Source of the DNA: Pseudomonadota bacterium | Lineage (GTDB): Bacteria; Pseudomonadota; Alphaproteobacteria; Sphingomonadales; Sphingomonadaceae | Reading direction: 5' to 3' | NCBI GenBank assembly: GCA_021847605.1 | Contig: JAJZQN010000006.1 | Span: forward strand, 1-64,000 | DNA length: 64,000 bases | In this document: piece after piece, positions 17,859-27,444 of the stretch | Position numbering within the stretch: the stretch's first letter is position 1 | Layout of the letters: every line of letters begins with the position of its first letter | Notes under the pieces: generated by a model | Databases searched by the model: none | Told to the model about the DNA's origin: nothing | Seen by the model: only the letters and a program-made list of their open reading frames with translations | Program-made: the position numbers and the translations under genes

Positions 17859-17874
17859 TTAGATAGCTAACTAA
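17859..17874. promoter_or_regulatory. Candidate MarR operator over the efflux operon start
   Basis: ttagatagctaactaa is a 16-base near-palindrome (TTAG A TAGCTA A CTAA; only the two A positions fail to mirror). It lies 7 to 22 bases upstream of the marR ATG. This is the size, AT-richness and place of typical autoregulatory MarR sites. Confidence 0.5.
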
Positions 17875-17967
17875 TTAAGCCATTCAAGTATTTACTGTCG
17901 AAACTGTCCATCTCATTGTCGCTTTCGCGGCCCGACATCCCTGCCGGGCCGCGAAAATCCGGTCTTA

Positions 17968-18270
17968 TCAGGCCCGTCGCGTCCCCGTGAAGGCCGATGC
18001 GCCAAATGCGCCAAGCTGCATCGTCCCGGTGATCGCATCGCCCGCGACATCCGCTTCGCATTCCAGCGTCATCGGCATCGGCATGGTCATTTCCATCTTC
18101 CAGCGCAGCGTCGCGCCGTCAACGGTGCCATCCACAACGTCGAGCGATCCCAATGCCCCGGCAAAAGTGCCGTTGAAGCGGTCGCCGCTGCTCACGACGG
18201 TCAGTACGCCTTTCTGGTCGCCCATCGGGGTCTTTGCAACGCAGTCATAAGCGCCATCGACATTCGCCAT
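17968..18270 (-). CDS. Small conserved-looking protein of unknown function
   Basis: A 100-residue protein without signal peptide or membrane segment. It alternates short beta-strand-like stretches (DGAYDCVAKTPMGDQKGVLT, DRFNGTFAGALG, DGTVDGATLRWKMEMTMPMP) and ends in GAFGASAFTGTRRA, suggesting a small beta-barrel or lipocalin-like fold. A Met-rich stretch, MEMTMPMPM, lies near residues 60-68. An excellent AAGGAG site precedes its ATG, and it follows the M16 peptidase gene by 23 bases on the same strand. I do not recognise a named family. Confidence 0.7.
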   Translation of the reverse strand: MANVDGAYDCVAKTPMGDQKGVLTVVSSGDRFNGTFAGALGSLDVVDGTVDGATLRWKMEMTMPMPMTLECEADVAGDAITGTMQLGAFGASAFTGTRRA

Positions 18271-18293
18271 ATCCAGTCTCCTTTACGTTGACG

Positions 18294-21167
18294 TCAATCA
18301 GCCAACGTGCCCATTTCCACTGGCAGGCCCACCGCGTCAAGCTGGGGCCGCACCAGTTTCGCATCGCCCACCACAACCCAGATCAGCCCATCGGGATTGA
18401 TCGCCTCACGCGCGGCCTTGTCGAAATCGGCGGCCGTCATCGCGCGGTAGATTTTGGGCAGGCTTTCATAGAAATCGTCGGGCCGCCCGATTAGGTCATT
18501 ACGCATCATCGCCCCCATCAGGTCGGACGAGGTTTCGAAACTACCGGGCAGCGAGAGTATCTGGCTATTGATGGTCTGGTTCCGCTCCGCCTCGGTCGTG
18601 CCCTTGGTAGTCAGGAAATCCTTGATGTCCTGGCGGGCGGCGATGATCGATTCGCCCGTTTTGTCCGTTTGAACCGGCGCATAGACGAGCAGAGGGATCG
18701 TGTCCTTCACACCCGGCAGGCCGGTGCCCGCACCATAGGCCCACCCCTTGCTTTCGCGCAGGTCCATGGTCAGGCGCGACGTGGTGCTGCCGCCCAGCAC
18801 TTCATTCGCCGACTGAAGCGTCACCGGATTATCCGTACCCTTCTGGCTGGTCAGCACACCAGCCAGGATCATGGATTGCGGGCTTTGCGGCTTATCGATC
18901 AGGACGATGCGCGGCGGACGCGCCATCCGGTCCATACGGAAAATCTTCGCGCCCTTGGCGCGTGCCGGCGCCTGCCAGTCGCCAAAGCGCTTTTCCAGCA
19001 ACGGCATCAGGTCGGCGAGGCTGGTGTCTCCCGTCACGAAAATCTTGGCATTGTCCGGTCGCAGCCAGCTATCATGAAACGCGGTCAAATCTTCCCTTGT
19101 GACCGCCTTCACCCCGGTTTCCGTACCCGACCCGGTGAAGGGGATGCCATAGGGATGTGCCTTGCCGTAAAGAAGTGGCGGCAACATTCGCTGCGCAATC
19201 GCCATCGGCTCAGTCTTTTCCGACGCGATCCGCGTCAGCATCTGTCCGCGCAGGCGCTCGACATCCGCTGGCGCAAAGGCCGGATTGCGAATGACGTCAG
19301 CCAGCAGTCCGAGCGAGGCATCCAGATTGGGCTTGAGTGCGAACAGGCCAACGGTGGTTCGATCCATGCCGTTGCTAGCGCTGACGGCTGCGCCCAAACG
19401 TTCCTGCTCCTGCGCGATTTGCAGCGCATTGCGCGTCTTCGTACCTTCGTCCAGCAGCGCCGTCGTCAACGCCGCCGTACCCGGCTTGGCCTTGTCATCA
19501 GCGGCATTACCGGCATCGAACGCCACCGATACCCGCACCGTCGGCACGGTCGCACGGCGGGTGAAGATGACGGGTATTCCGTTTTTGAGCGTGGCATGTT
19601 CGACCATCGGAAAATCGAGATCGGCAACCGGCTCGATCGGGGGTTCGGCAATCTTCGTCGGCGCAGGTGGTGTCGCAGCCGCAGGTGCGGCAGCCTCAGG
19701 GTTACGGAAGTAAGCGGGCTTCATCGTCGCGTTGCCGGCCAGCGCATTATCCTGCGCCGACCGTTCGCCCGGAGCCACCGTCAGTCGCAGCACCGGCCGC
19801 CCCAGCCATTGACGTGCAACCTTCGCCACCTGATCGGGCGTGGCGGCTGCATAGGTCGCCAGATCCGACTTATATTTGGCCGGGTCGTTGGAATAGACCG
19901 CCCCTTCCGCCAGCGTCACCGCCTTGCCGGAAAAGCCGCCGACCCGTTCCAGTCCTGAAATCGTACCGGCAACCTGCTGGGTAGCGGCACGCTGCACTTC
20001 GTCGGCGGTCGGCCCCTTGGCCAGATAATCCGCAAGCAACGTGTCCAGCCGCTTGCCCACGGCAACGGGGTCCACACCCGGCTTCACATCGACGCTGATT
20101 TCCGCAAAGCTCAGCTTCTCGAACGGCTGGATGCTGGCTTTCACACCCACAGCGACTTTCTCATCGCGTACCAATGTGTTGTAGAGGCGTGAGGAGCCAA
20201 GGCCGCCAAACACCGACAGGGCGATGTCGAGCGCCGGCAGATCGGCGCCATTGACGCCCGGCACCACCCAGTTGCGATAGAGACGGGTGGCAGCGACATT
20301 GTCGTGCATCGTCTTTTCGACATCCTTGTCGAGCGTCGGCACCGATGCATCCACATCCTTGGGCGCGGGGCCGGCCGGGATGTTGCCGAACCATTTTTCA
20401 ATCTTCGTCTTGGCGGTTGCCACGTCGATGTCACCCGCCAGCACCAGCACGGCATTATTGGGACCATAATGGGTCTTGAACCACATCTGCACATCGGACA
20501 GGCTCGCCGCATTCAGGTCCGCCATCGATCCGATGGTGGAATGGCGATAGGGGTGTCCCTCAGGCAACAGAGCCGCCAGTTGCGCATATTCGACCAGGCC
20601 ATAAGGCTCGTTTTCGCCCATGCGTTTTTCATTCTGAACCACGCCCCGCTGCGTATCCAGTTTGGTCTGCGTCACGGCACCGAGCAGATGCCCCATGCGG
20701 TCCGATTCCAGGAACAAGGCCCGGTCCAGCGCGCCTGTCGGCACCGTCTCGAAATAATTGGTGCGGTCGAACCATGTCGTACCGTTCCAGTCGGTGGCGC
20801 CAATATCTTCAAGCCGCCCGAAGAAGGGGCCGTCGGCATTTTCAGAGCCATAGAACATCAGATGCTCGAACAGATGCGCAAAGCCCGTCTTGCCCGCCGG
20901 TTCGAAACGCGATCCGACATGATACCAGACCGACACCGCCACCACAGGCGCCTTGCGGTCGGTATGTACGATGACCCGCAGGCCGTTCTTGAGCGTAAAT
21001 TCCTGATAGGGAATATCGACCGCCGAAACCAGGCTGGATAGCGGCGCCGGGGCTGCCACGGCCGTTGCACCGCTCGATTGCGCCATAAGCTGGCTGGCCG
21101 GTGTCATGGCAAGGGCTGACATGCCGAGCATCAAAGACAGGCGACGCGAAAGGGGGGTAAGGATCAT
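18294..21167 (-). CDS. M16 family (pitrilysin-type) zinc peptidase, double-domain, secreted
   Basis: A 957-residue protein with a signal peptide (SLMLGMSALAMTPASQLMAQ) and two M16 halves. The first half holds the inverted zinc motif HLFEH at 98-102 within KTGFAHLFEHLMFYGSEN. The second half (from about 440, LDFPMVEHATLKNGIPVIFT) has ALLDEGT where the motif should be and is probably the structural, inactive half. The pair forms a clamshell chamber that degrades peptides in the periplasm. The frame is open further upstream, but the ATG at 21167 directly precedes the signal peptide. It diverges from the M28 gene, with about 170 bases between them. Confidence 0.92.
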   Translation of the reverse strand: MILTPLSRRLSLMLGMSALAMTPASQLMAQSSGATAVAAPAPLSSLVSAVDIPYQEFTLKNGLRVIVHTDRKAPVVAVSVWYHVGSRFEPAGKTGFAHLFEHLMFYGSENADGPFFGRLEDIGATDWNGTTWFDRTNYFETVPTGALDRALFLESDRMGHLLGAVTQTKLDTQRGVVQNEKRMGENEPYGLVEYAQLAALLPEGHPYRHSTIGSMADLNAASLSDVQMWFKTHYGPNNAVLVLAGDIDVATAKTKIEKWFGNIPAGPAPKDVDASVPTLDKDVEKTMHDNVAATRLYRNWVVPGVNGADLPALDIALSVFGGLGSSRLYNTLVRDEKVAVGVKASIQPFEKLSFAEISVDVKPGVDPVAVGKRLDTLLADYLAKGPTADEVQRAATQQVAGTISGLERVGGFSGKAVTLAEGAVYSNDPAKYKSDLATYAAATPDQVAKVARQWLGRPVLRLTVAPGERSAQDNALAGNATMKPAYFRNPEAAAPAAATPPAPTKIAEPPIEPVADLDFPMVEHATLKNGIPVIFTRRATVPTVRVSVAFDAGNAADDKAKPGTAALTTALLDEGTKTRNALQIAQEQERLGAAVSASNGMDRTTVGLFALKPNLDASLGLLADVIRNPAFAPADVERLRGQMLTRIASEKTEPMAIAQRMLPPLLYGKAHPYGIPFTGSGTETGVKAVTREDLTAFHDSWLRPDNAKIFVTGDTSLADLMPLLEKRFGDWQAPARAKGAKIFRMDRMARPPRIVLIDKPQSPQSMILAGVLTSQKGTDNPVTLQSANEVLGGSTTSRLTMDLRESKGWAYGAGTGLPGVKDTIPLLVYAPVQTDKTGESIIAARQDIKDFLTTKGTTEAERNQTINSQILSLPGSFETSSDLMGAMMRNDLIGRPDDFYESLPKIYRAMTAADFDKAAREAINPDGLIWVVVGDAKLVRPQLDAVGLPVEMGTLAD

Positions 21168-21334
21168 GCAAGGCCTCTGGCAAGAGCGATGGACCATAGG
21201 CCCGACGACAAGGGCCATGATGGCGCGCAGCATAGCGGGGCGTGGTAGCGGCGCAATACGCATAACGCTGGACAGGCAGAGTGTGGGGCGGCACATCTGC
21301 GATCATAAGTTCGCATTTTGAAAGCCGATCTATC

Positions 21335-22984
21335 ATGAAACGCCTGCCCTTGCTGGCCGCCGCGCTGCTGACCGTGCCTGCCACCCTGACTGCTCAGACA
21401 GGTCCGACGGACCCTGTATTTTCTCCAGCGGCGGTCCGCGCCCATGTCGAATTTCTGGCGGACGATCTGCTTGAAGGCCGCGACACCGGCAGCGAGGGGC
21501 ATGAAATCGCCGCGCGCTATGTCGCCAGTCAATTCGACGGACTCGGCCTGAAACCGGCCGGCGACAATGGGGGCTGGTTGCAGCGGATCACATTCCAGAA
21601 AACCGAACCTGCATCGACCCCGGCAACATTGACCGTGACTGGTCCCGCCGGCACCAAGAACTTCACGCATGGCGGTGACGTTTTAATGGGGCTTAACGCT
21701 GCCGAGCCGCATCTGGATGTTACAGCACCACTGGTCTTCGTGGGCTTTGGCCTTGAGAATGCGCGCCTTGGCCTGAACGATTATGCCGGGCTGGATGTGA
21801 AGGGGAAAATCGTCGTCACCCTGCGCGGCTATCCCAAAGGATTGCCGAGCGAGGAGGGCGCACATCTTTCCGCCACCAAAGGCAAGATCGCCGAATCCCA
21901 TGGCGCGATCGGCATGATCTCGCTGGGCACGATCCAGTCGATGAAAGCGCGACCATGGGCGCGCATGGTGCAATTTGCCAATGATCCCGATTTCACCTGG
22001 GTATCGCCGGAAGGTGTGCCATTTGACGCCGCGCCCGGCCTGCGCGCTTCCGCTTCGCTGAACGATCCTGCCGCTGAAGCGATATTCGCTGGTGCGCCCG
22101 GCAGCATCGCTGCGATCCGCAAGGTTGCAGACAGGACCGGCGGCAAACCGAAAGGCTTTGCCCTCAGAACCAGTGTTCAAATCAAGGCGGATAGTGTCAG
22201 CCAGCGCGTCACCAGCCCCAATGTCGTGGCCATCCTGCCGGGTAGCGACCCCAAGCTGAAGGACGAATATGTCGTCCTATCCGCGCATCTCGACCATATC
22301 GGGATCAGCCCGGCCAAACCGGGTGACGCACCCGACAAGGACCGGATCAACAACGGCGCACTCGACAATGGAGCCGGCATCGCCACGATGCTGGAAGTTG
22401 CCCGTGCCATGGCGCAGGCGCCCGATAAGCCACGCCGCTCGATCATCTTCCTCGCCTCTACCGGGGAAGAAAAGGGGCTACTCGGCGCGGACTATTTCGC
22501 CCGTCATCCCAGCGTCCCGGTGAAGCAGATTGTCGGCAATGTCGATCTGGACATGCCGTTGCTGTTCTATCCGTTCACCGACGTGATCGCCTTTGGTGCC
22601 GACCATTCCACATTGGGACCGATCGTTGCCAAAGCCGTCGCCCCCATGGGCCTCAAGCTGTCACCCGACCCTATGCCGCAGGAAACCATCTTCGTGCGGT
22701 CGGACCATTATATGTTCGTGAAACAGGGGGTTCCCGCCGTTTTTCTGGCCACTGGCTATGCCAATGGTGGTGAAAAGGCGTGGGGCGAATTTCTCGGTGG
22801 CAATTATCACCACCCCGGCGATGACATGAAGCAGAAGATAGACTGGGAAGCTGGCGCCCGTTTCGCCGAGGCCAATTATCGCATCACACGCGCGATGGCG
22901 GATGGCGATACGCCGCCCCTTTGGTTCGACAAGGACTTTTTCGGCGATCTGTTCGCGCCTGACGCTACCAAGGCGGCAAAGTAA
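21335..22984 (+). CDS. M28 family zinc aminopeptidase with PA domain, secreted
   Basis: A 549-residue exported metallopeptidase. After the signal peptide (KRLPLLAAALLTVPATLTAQ) come an N-terminal segment FLADDLLEGRDTGSEGHEIA, a protease-associated insert (about 125-280; NDYAGLDVKGKIVVTLRG), and the M28 catalytic domain. The zinc ligands are seen in VLSAHLDHIG, NNGALDNGAGIATMLEVARA and STGEEKGLLGADYF, with a late ligand in NYHHPGDD. It trims N-terminal residues from peptides in the periplasm or outside the cell and stands head to head with the M16 peptidase gene, suggesting joint peptide breakdown. Confidence 0.92.
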   Translation: MKRLPLLAAALLTVPATLTAQTGPTDPVFSPAAVRAHVEFLADDLLEGRDTGSEGHEIAARYVASQFDGLGLKPAGDNGGWLQRITFQKTEPASTPATLTVTGPAGTKNFTHGGDVLMGLNAAEPHLDVTAPLVFVGFGLENARLGLNDYAGLDVKGKIVVTLRGYPKGLPSEEGAHLSATKGKIAESHGAIGMISLGTIQSMKARPWARMVQFANDPDFTWVSPEGVPFDAAPGLRASASLNDPAAEAIFAGAPGSIAAIRKVADRTGGKPKGFALRTSVQIKADSVSQRVTSPNVVAILPGSDPKLKDEYVVLSAHLDHIGISPAKPGDAPDKDRINNGALDNGAGIATMLEVARAMAQAPDKPRRSIIFLASTGEEKGLLGADYFARHPSVPVKQIVGNVDLDMPLLFYPFTDVIAFGADHSTLGPIVAKAVAPMGLKLSPDPMPQETIFVRSDHYMFVKQGVPAVFLATGYANGGEKAWGEFLGGNYHHPGDDMKQKIDWEAGARFAEANYRITRAMADGDTPPLWFDKDFFGDLFAPDATKAAK

Positions 22985-23003
22985 GGAGAATTACGCATCC
23001 CCC

Positions 23004-23031
23004 CTTGTGTGGTTTTTGAGCAACACTACAT
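23004..23031 (+). promoter_or_regulatory. Possible heat-shock (RpoH-type) promoter of clpB
   Basis: CTTGTG (23004-23009) and CTACAT (23026-23031) are spaced 16 bases apart, 28 bases before the clpB ATG, with a C-run in front. The CTTG box is the most conserved RpoH feature; the -10 match is weak. Confidence 0.3.
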
Positions 23032-23058
23032 CGCCAGCATCAATTTGAGTGGGATGTC

Positions 23059-25638
23059 ATGAACCTCGAAAAATTCACTGATCGCGCCAAAGGCTTTCTG
23101 CAATCGGCGCAAACCGTGGCGATCCGCATGAATCATCAGCGGATCGGCCCGGAACATATATTGAAAGCCCTGCTGGAAGATAATCAGGGCATGGCGTCGG
23201 GCCTGATCAAGGCGGCGGGCGGCGACGCCAGTACTGCGTTGCGGGAAACCGACGCAGCCCTCGCCAAAATACCGGCGGTGTCGGGTAGCGGCGCGCAGCA
23301 AACGCCCGGTCTCGACAATGATGCCGTGCGTGTCCTCGATTCAGCGGAGCAGGTCGCGACCAAGGCTGGCGACAGTTTCGTGACTGTCGAACGACTGTTG
23401 CTGGCCCTAACCCTTGCCACAACGACCAGCGCGGGCAAGGCTCTGGCCGCTGCTGGCGTGAAAGCGGAGGCATTGAACGGCGCGATCAACAGCCTGCGCG
23501 GAGGACGCGCCGCCGATACGGCCGGCGCGGAAGATCGTTATGACGCGCTCAAGAGATTCGCCCGCGACCTGACTCAGGCGGCGAAGGACGGCAAGCTCGA
23601 CCCCGTGATCGGCCGCGATGAGGAAATTCGCCGCACCATTCAGATTCTCGCCCGGCGCACCAAGAATAATCCGGTGCTGATCGGCGACCCTGGCGTCGGG
23701 AAGACCGCCATTGCCGAGGGCATGGCGCTGCGCATCGCCAATGGCGATGTGCCCGATACGCTCAAGGACCGCACCCTCATGGCGCTCGACATGGGATCGC
23801 TGATCGCGGGCGCCAAATATCGCGGGGAGTTTGAGGAACGGTTGAAAGGCGTATTGGACGAGGTGAAGGCCGGTGAGGGCCAGATCATCCTGTTCATCGA
23901 CGAAATGCACACGCTGATCGGTGCCGGAAAATCCGAAGGCGCGATGGACGCGGGCAATCTGTTGAAGCCCGCCCTTGCCCGCGGCGAACTCCATTGCATC
24001 GGTGCGACGACGCTCGACGAATATCGCAAATATGTGGAGAAGGATCCCGCGCTCCAGCGGCGGTTCCAACCGGTCTTCGTCGGCGAACCGACCGTCGAGG
24101 ACACTATTTCCATCCTGCGCGGCATCAAGGAGAAATATGAAGCGCATCATGGCGTGCGTATCGCCGATGCCGCAATCGTCAGCGCCGCAACTCTCTCCAA
24201 CCGCTATATCACGGATCGATTCCTGCCGGACAAGGCGATCGACCTGATGGATGAAGCGGCGAGCCGCATTCGCATGGAGGTAGAGAGCAAGCCCGAAGAG
24301 ATCGAGACGCTCGATCGCCGGATCATGCAATTGCAGATCGAACGGGAAGCGCTGAAAAAAGAAAGCGATCAGGCATCGAAGGATCGTCTGGCAACATTGG
24401 AAGGCGATCTTGCCAATCTGGAACAGCAATCGGCCGAACTGACCGCTCGCTGGCAGGCGGAAAAGGAAAAAATCGCCGGTGAAGCTAAGCTGAAGGAACG
24501 GCTGGATGCCGCACGCATCCAGTTGGAACAGGCACAACGCGCCGGCGAATATGGCAAGGCAGGTGAACTGCAATATGGCACCATCCCCGCGCTGGAGAAG
24601 CAACTGGAAGAAGCGCAGACCGCTTCGGCCGGTGCGATGCTGCGTGAGGAAGTAACCGCGGAGGATATTGCATCCGTCGTATCACGATGGACCGGCATTC
24701 CGGTCGACCGGATGATGGAAGGTGAGCGGGAAAAGCTGCTTGCCATGGAGGCGGAACTGGGCAAGCGCGTCATCGGGCAGGCCGACGCCGTGCGCGCCGT
24801 ATCGACCGCAGTCCGTCGTTCGAGGGCCGGCCTGCAAGACCCGAACAGGCCGCTTGGCAGCTTCCTCTTCCTTGGCCCGACGGGTGTCGGGAAAACGGAA
24901 CTGACCAAGGCATTAGCCGGATTCCTGTTCGACGATGACAGCGCGATGGTGCGGATCGACATGAGCGAGTTCATGGAGAAGCACAGCGTTGCTCGCCTGA
25001 TCGGCGCCCCTCCGGGCTATGTCGGTTATGAGGAAGGCGGCGTCCTGACCGAAGCGGTTCGTCGTCGCCCCTATCAGGTCGTGCTGTTCGATGAGGTTGA
25101 AAAGGCGCATGGGGATGTCTTCAACATCCTGTTGCAGGTGCTGGACGATGGGCGGCTGACCGACGGGCAAGGTCGCACTGTGGACTTCACCAACACGATC
25201 ATCGTGCTGACCTCCAATCTGGGCAGCCAGTATCTGACCAGTCTGGGAGATGATGAACCTGTCGAGAAGGTAGAGGATCAGGTGATGGAAGTGGTGCGCA
25301 GCCATTTCCGCCCGGAATTTCTCAATCGTCTGGATGAGGTGATCCTGTTCCACCGTCTGGGCGCCAGCCATATGGCACCGATCGTCGATATTCAGGTCGG
25401 CCGGGTGCAGAAGCTGCTGAAAGATCGCAAGGTGACGCTGAACCTGTCCGATGGCGCCCGCGCTTGGCTGGGTCGGGTCGGTTATGATCCGGTCTATGGG
25501 GCACGGCCGCTCAAGCGAGCGGTGCAGCGTTACTTGCAGGATCCACTGGCAGACCTCATCCTGCGCGGCGAGGTGCCGGATGGTTCTACCGTATCGGTAG
25601 AGGACAGCGACGGAGCGCTGAAGCTGGAGATAGTGTAA
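23059..25638 (+). CDS. clpB: ATP-dependent disaggregase chaperone ClpB
   Basis: An 859-residue Hsp100 protein that pulls polypeptides out of aggregates together with DnaK. Domains: Clp_N repeats (1-145), AAA-1 with Walker A GDPGVGKT at 209-216 and [15 protein letters not shown], the coiled-coil middle domain (about 400-525; [20 protein letters not shown]), AAA-2 with Walker A GPTGVGKT at 606-613 and [11 protein letters not shown], and the C-terminal ClpB_D2-small domain ending in [15 protein letters not shown]. Length and all motifs are as in E. coli ClpB. A strong bidirectional terminator follows. Confidence 0.98.
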   Translation: MNLEKFTDRAKGFLQSAQTVAIRMNHQRIGPEHILKALLEDNQGMASGLIKAAGGDASTALRETDAALAKIPAVSGSGAQQTPGLDNDAVRVLDSAEQVATKAGDSFVTVERLLLALTLATTTSAGKALAAAGVKAEALNGAINSLRGGRAADTAGAEDRYDALKRFARDLTQAAKDGKLDPVIGRDEEIRRTIQILARRTKNNPVLIGDPGVGKTAIAEGMALRIANGDVPDTLKDRTLMALDMGSLIAGAKYRGEFEERLKGVLDEVKAGEGQIILFIDEMHTLIGAGKSEGAMDAGNLLKPALARGELHCIGATTLDEYRKYVEKDPALQRRFQPVFVGEPTVEDTISILRGIKEKYEAHHGVRIADAAIVSAATLSNRYITDRFLPDKAIDLMDEAASRIRMEVESKPEEIETLDRRIMQLQIEREALKKESDQASKDRLATLEGDLANLEQQSAELTARWQAEKEKIAGEAKLKERLDAARIQLEQAQRAGEYGKAGELQYGTIPALEKQLEEAQTASAGAMLREEVTAEDIASVVSRWTGIPVDRMMEGEREKLLAMEAELGKRVIGQADAVRAVSTAVRRSRAGLQDPNRPLGSFLFLGPTGVGKTELTKALAGFLFDDDSAMVRIDMSEFMEKHSVARLIGAPPGYVGYEEGGVLTEAVRRRPYQVVLFDEVEKAHGDVFNILLQVLDDGRLTDGQGRTVDFTNTIIVLTSNLGSQYLTSLGDDEPVEKVEDQVMEVVRSHFRPEFLNRLDEVILFHRLGASHMAPIVDIQVGRVQKLLKDRKVTLNLSDGARAWLGRVGYDPVYGARPLKRAVQRYLQDPLADLILRGEVPDGSTVSVEDSDGALKLEIV

Positions 25639-25640
25639 GC

Positions 25641-25674
25641 AATAAGGCCCGCCATCGGGATGGCGGGCCTTATT
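25641..25674. terminator. Bidirectional terminator after clpB
   Basis: aataaggcccgccat (25641-25655) pairs perfectly with atggcgggccttatt (25660-25674) around the loop cggg. The 15-bp stem, with A/T ends on both sides, separates clpB (+) from the converging small secreted protein gene (-). Confidence 0.9.
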
Positions 25675-25739
25675 TCAACAGATATATCAAAACCGGGCGG
25701 CTTCATTCATTTTATATAATGAAATGAATGGTCCCTACA

Positions 25740-26003
25740 TCATGTGCCCATGGCCGAGCCAGGACGGTTGCGCGTGATGAGATCATCTGCGTCGCGGTTC
25801 TGCTGTTCCATGCTCGCCCGCCATTCGGCGTTGGTCTTGCACACGCGCTCCTTGCGGACGAGAGAACCGGTTATCGCAAGTTTTTTGCAGCGTACCGCAT
25901 TGGGATCGCTACGCAACACCTTGGGCGCTTCTTCCGCCAGCGCCGGAAGCGCTGTGCCCAGCAAGCCCGCCATGATGACAGCCTTTAAGATATGCACATT
26001 CAT
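25740..26003 (-). CDS. Small secreted protein of unknown function
   Basis: An 87-residue protein with a signal peptide (MNVHILKAVIMAGLLGTALPALAEE). The mature part of about 64 residues holds two Cys (RCKKLAITGSL, ERVCKTNAEWRASMEQQNRD) that could form one disulfide. Similar short sequences with CK...W near the end are frequent in sphingomonads, but I know of no function. It lies 51 bases downstream of the beta-hydroxylase gene on the same strand and may be co-transcribed with it. Confidence 0.75.
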   Translation of the reverse strand: MNVHILKAVIMAGLLGTALPALAEEAPKVLRSDPNAVRCKKLAITGSLVRKERVCKTNAEWRASMEQQNRDADDLITRNRPGSAMGT

Positions 26004-26054
26004 TCTCCCTAGAAATATATCGACTGCGCACGTCTATGATGCCCTGCCCATCGA

Positions 26055-27335
26055 TCAGATGCCGGTCGCCACATCCCTTGTCTTACCGTCATCCATTGTG
26101 GCGTAAAATTGCTTCAATAGTTGCTGTTCGGCAAGTGACAAATGCGGGTTCCACACATCGAAAATCAACACCACGCGCAAATGCTCACTTTCATTCCATG
26201 CCTCATGTTCGATCGTATCATCAAACGCAAAGGCTGTGCCTTCTTGCCAGGCCCGGGTTTCCCCGCCCACCCGAAAGGAGCAGCCCGGCGGCACGATCAG
26301 CGGCAAATGCACGATAGTGCGTGTATTGGTAACGCCTGTATGCGCTGGAATATGACTACCGGGCTGTAATAAAGAGAAAAAGGCCGATGGCGCTTTTCCG
26401 GGAATATCAGCCCGAGGCAAATCCTCCAGCGCCGCGACAGTCTCTGGACAAGCCGCGCAAACCGCCTCATTGCGTTCGCCATATTCCCACAGGAAAGCCG
26501 CGCCCCAATCGAGCGATCCGTTAAGGGCGGTCCATTTATTCCGGGGGGTGCCCGCTTCCTGGCGAATATAGGGACGGACAATATTGCCGCTCTGCTCCAT
26601 CAAACGGACAAACTCGGCGCGAATGGCGTCCGTCCTGGCCTCCAATGCCTTCATCCAGGGGAAATGGTCGCGGTCAAAAAACTCATCTGCGGGCAGAAAC
26701 GGATAATAAAGGCCCGAACATTCGTTACGATAAATGGTTCGTCCCTGGAACTGATGGTCCATACAGGCCTGAAATCGACGTTGCGTGACCAGGTCGGCTA
26801 CCTCAACCTCCTTAGCCACGGCATTCTGCACCTGCTGCGAAAAACGTGCCTGATAATCGCCGACGAACTGGCGCGCCTGAATCAAGGTTTCGGTCAGCGA
26901 TTCCGGGATGTCGCTCAGCCCTGCCGTAAGCGATAGCACCTTGCTCCAACTCATGGCGGCATCCTGTTTCTGCCCCAGGCGCTGCTGCAATTGAGCCAGG
27001 CGGATTTGCGCCATGAGATTGCGTTGGTCGAGCGCCAGCACATGATCCAGCGCCTCACGTTCACCGCTCGGATCAGATAAGCCGCGGGCAGCCGATGCCA
27101 CGTTCATCCATAGGGCCGCCTCACGCGGGTCTACCTCTGCCGCCGCCGAAAAATATCTGTAGGCTTGCTGGAAATCCTGCCGCTCAAGAGCCGTAAGACC
27201 AAGTAAATTAAGCGTTTGCGGTTCTTTGGGATCACGCTGTAGTGCCTGCGCCATCAATCGCTCTGCATCGACCACACGCCCCTGTTGTCGAGCGGCAACC
27301 GCCTGTTGAAGCAATTGTGCAACCATGCTGTCCAT
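26055..27335 (-). CDS. TPR-containing aspartyl/asparaginyl beta-hydroxylase family protein
   Basis: A 426-residue protein. Residues about 1-140 form TPR-like helical repeats (LLQQAVAARQQGRVVDAERL, EPQTLNLLGLTALERQDFQQ, LRLAQLQQRLGQ-like AQIRLAQLQQRLG). Residues about 230-410 are an Asp_Arg_Hydrox domain, a 2-oxoglutarate/Fe(II) dioxygenase fold: SHIPAHTGVTNTRTIVHLPL with one iron His, FAFDDTIEHEAWNESEHLRV with the second His, and the Arg that grips 2-oxoglutarate. Such enzymes hydroxylate Asp/Asn side chains in proteins; the substrate is unknown. It is divergent from the sulfotransferase-like gene (109 bases between starts). Confidence 0.85.
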   Translation of the reverse strand: MDSMVAQLLQQAVAARQQGRVVDAERLMAQALQRDPKEPQTLNLLGLTALERQDFQQAYRYFSAAAEVDPREAALWMNVASAARGLSDPSGEREALDHVLALDQRNLMAQIRLAQLQQRLGQKQDAAMSWSKVLSLTAGLSDIPESLTETLIQARQFVGDYQARFSQQVQNAVAKEVEVADLVTQRRFQACMDHQFQGRTIYRNECSGLYYPFLPADEFFDRDHFPWMKALEARTDAIRAEFVRLMEQSGNIVRPYIRQEAGTPRNKWTALNGSLDWGAAFLWEYGERNEAVCAACPETVAALEDLPRADIPGKAPSAFFSLLQPGSHIPAHTGVTNTRTIVHLPLIVPPGCSFRVGGETRAWQEGTAFAFDDTIEHEAWNESEHLRVVLIFDVWNPHLSLAEQQLLKQFYATMDDGKTRDVATGI

Positions 27336-27343
27336 ATCTATCC

Positions 27344-27363
27344 CCAGAACTCAGAATTTCTGG
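27344..27363. promoter_or_regulatory. Short inverted repeat in the divergent hydroxylase/sulfotransferase promoter region
   Basis: ccagaa (27344-27349) and ttctgg (27358-27363) flank an 8-base spacer, 9 bases upstream of the hydroxylase ATG. A six-base arm is short, so this is only a candidate shared operator. Confidence 0.25.
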
Positions 27364-27444
27364 CTATCAGAAGGCGAAGCGAAGACAAGTAGTGGAAAAT
27401 GCGGTTGCTTGTACGGTGACGATGGTCGTGCGAAGGCTGACGAC

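Noticed and set aside
18288..18297. Palindrome ttgacgtcaa
   Set aside because: It spans the stop codon of the M16 gene, 18 bases before the next start; a 10-base palindrome here is likely chance.
23407..24974. Minus-strand frames of 398 and 201 codons
   Set aside because: Both are antisense to clpB and have no recognisable domain.
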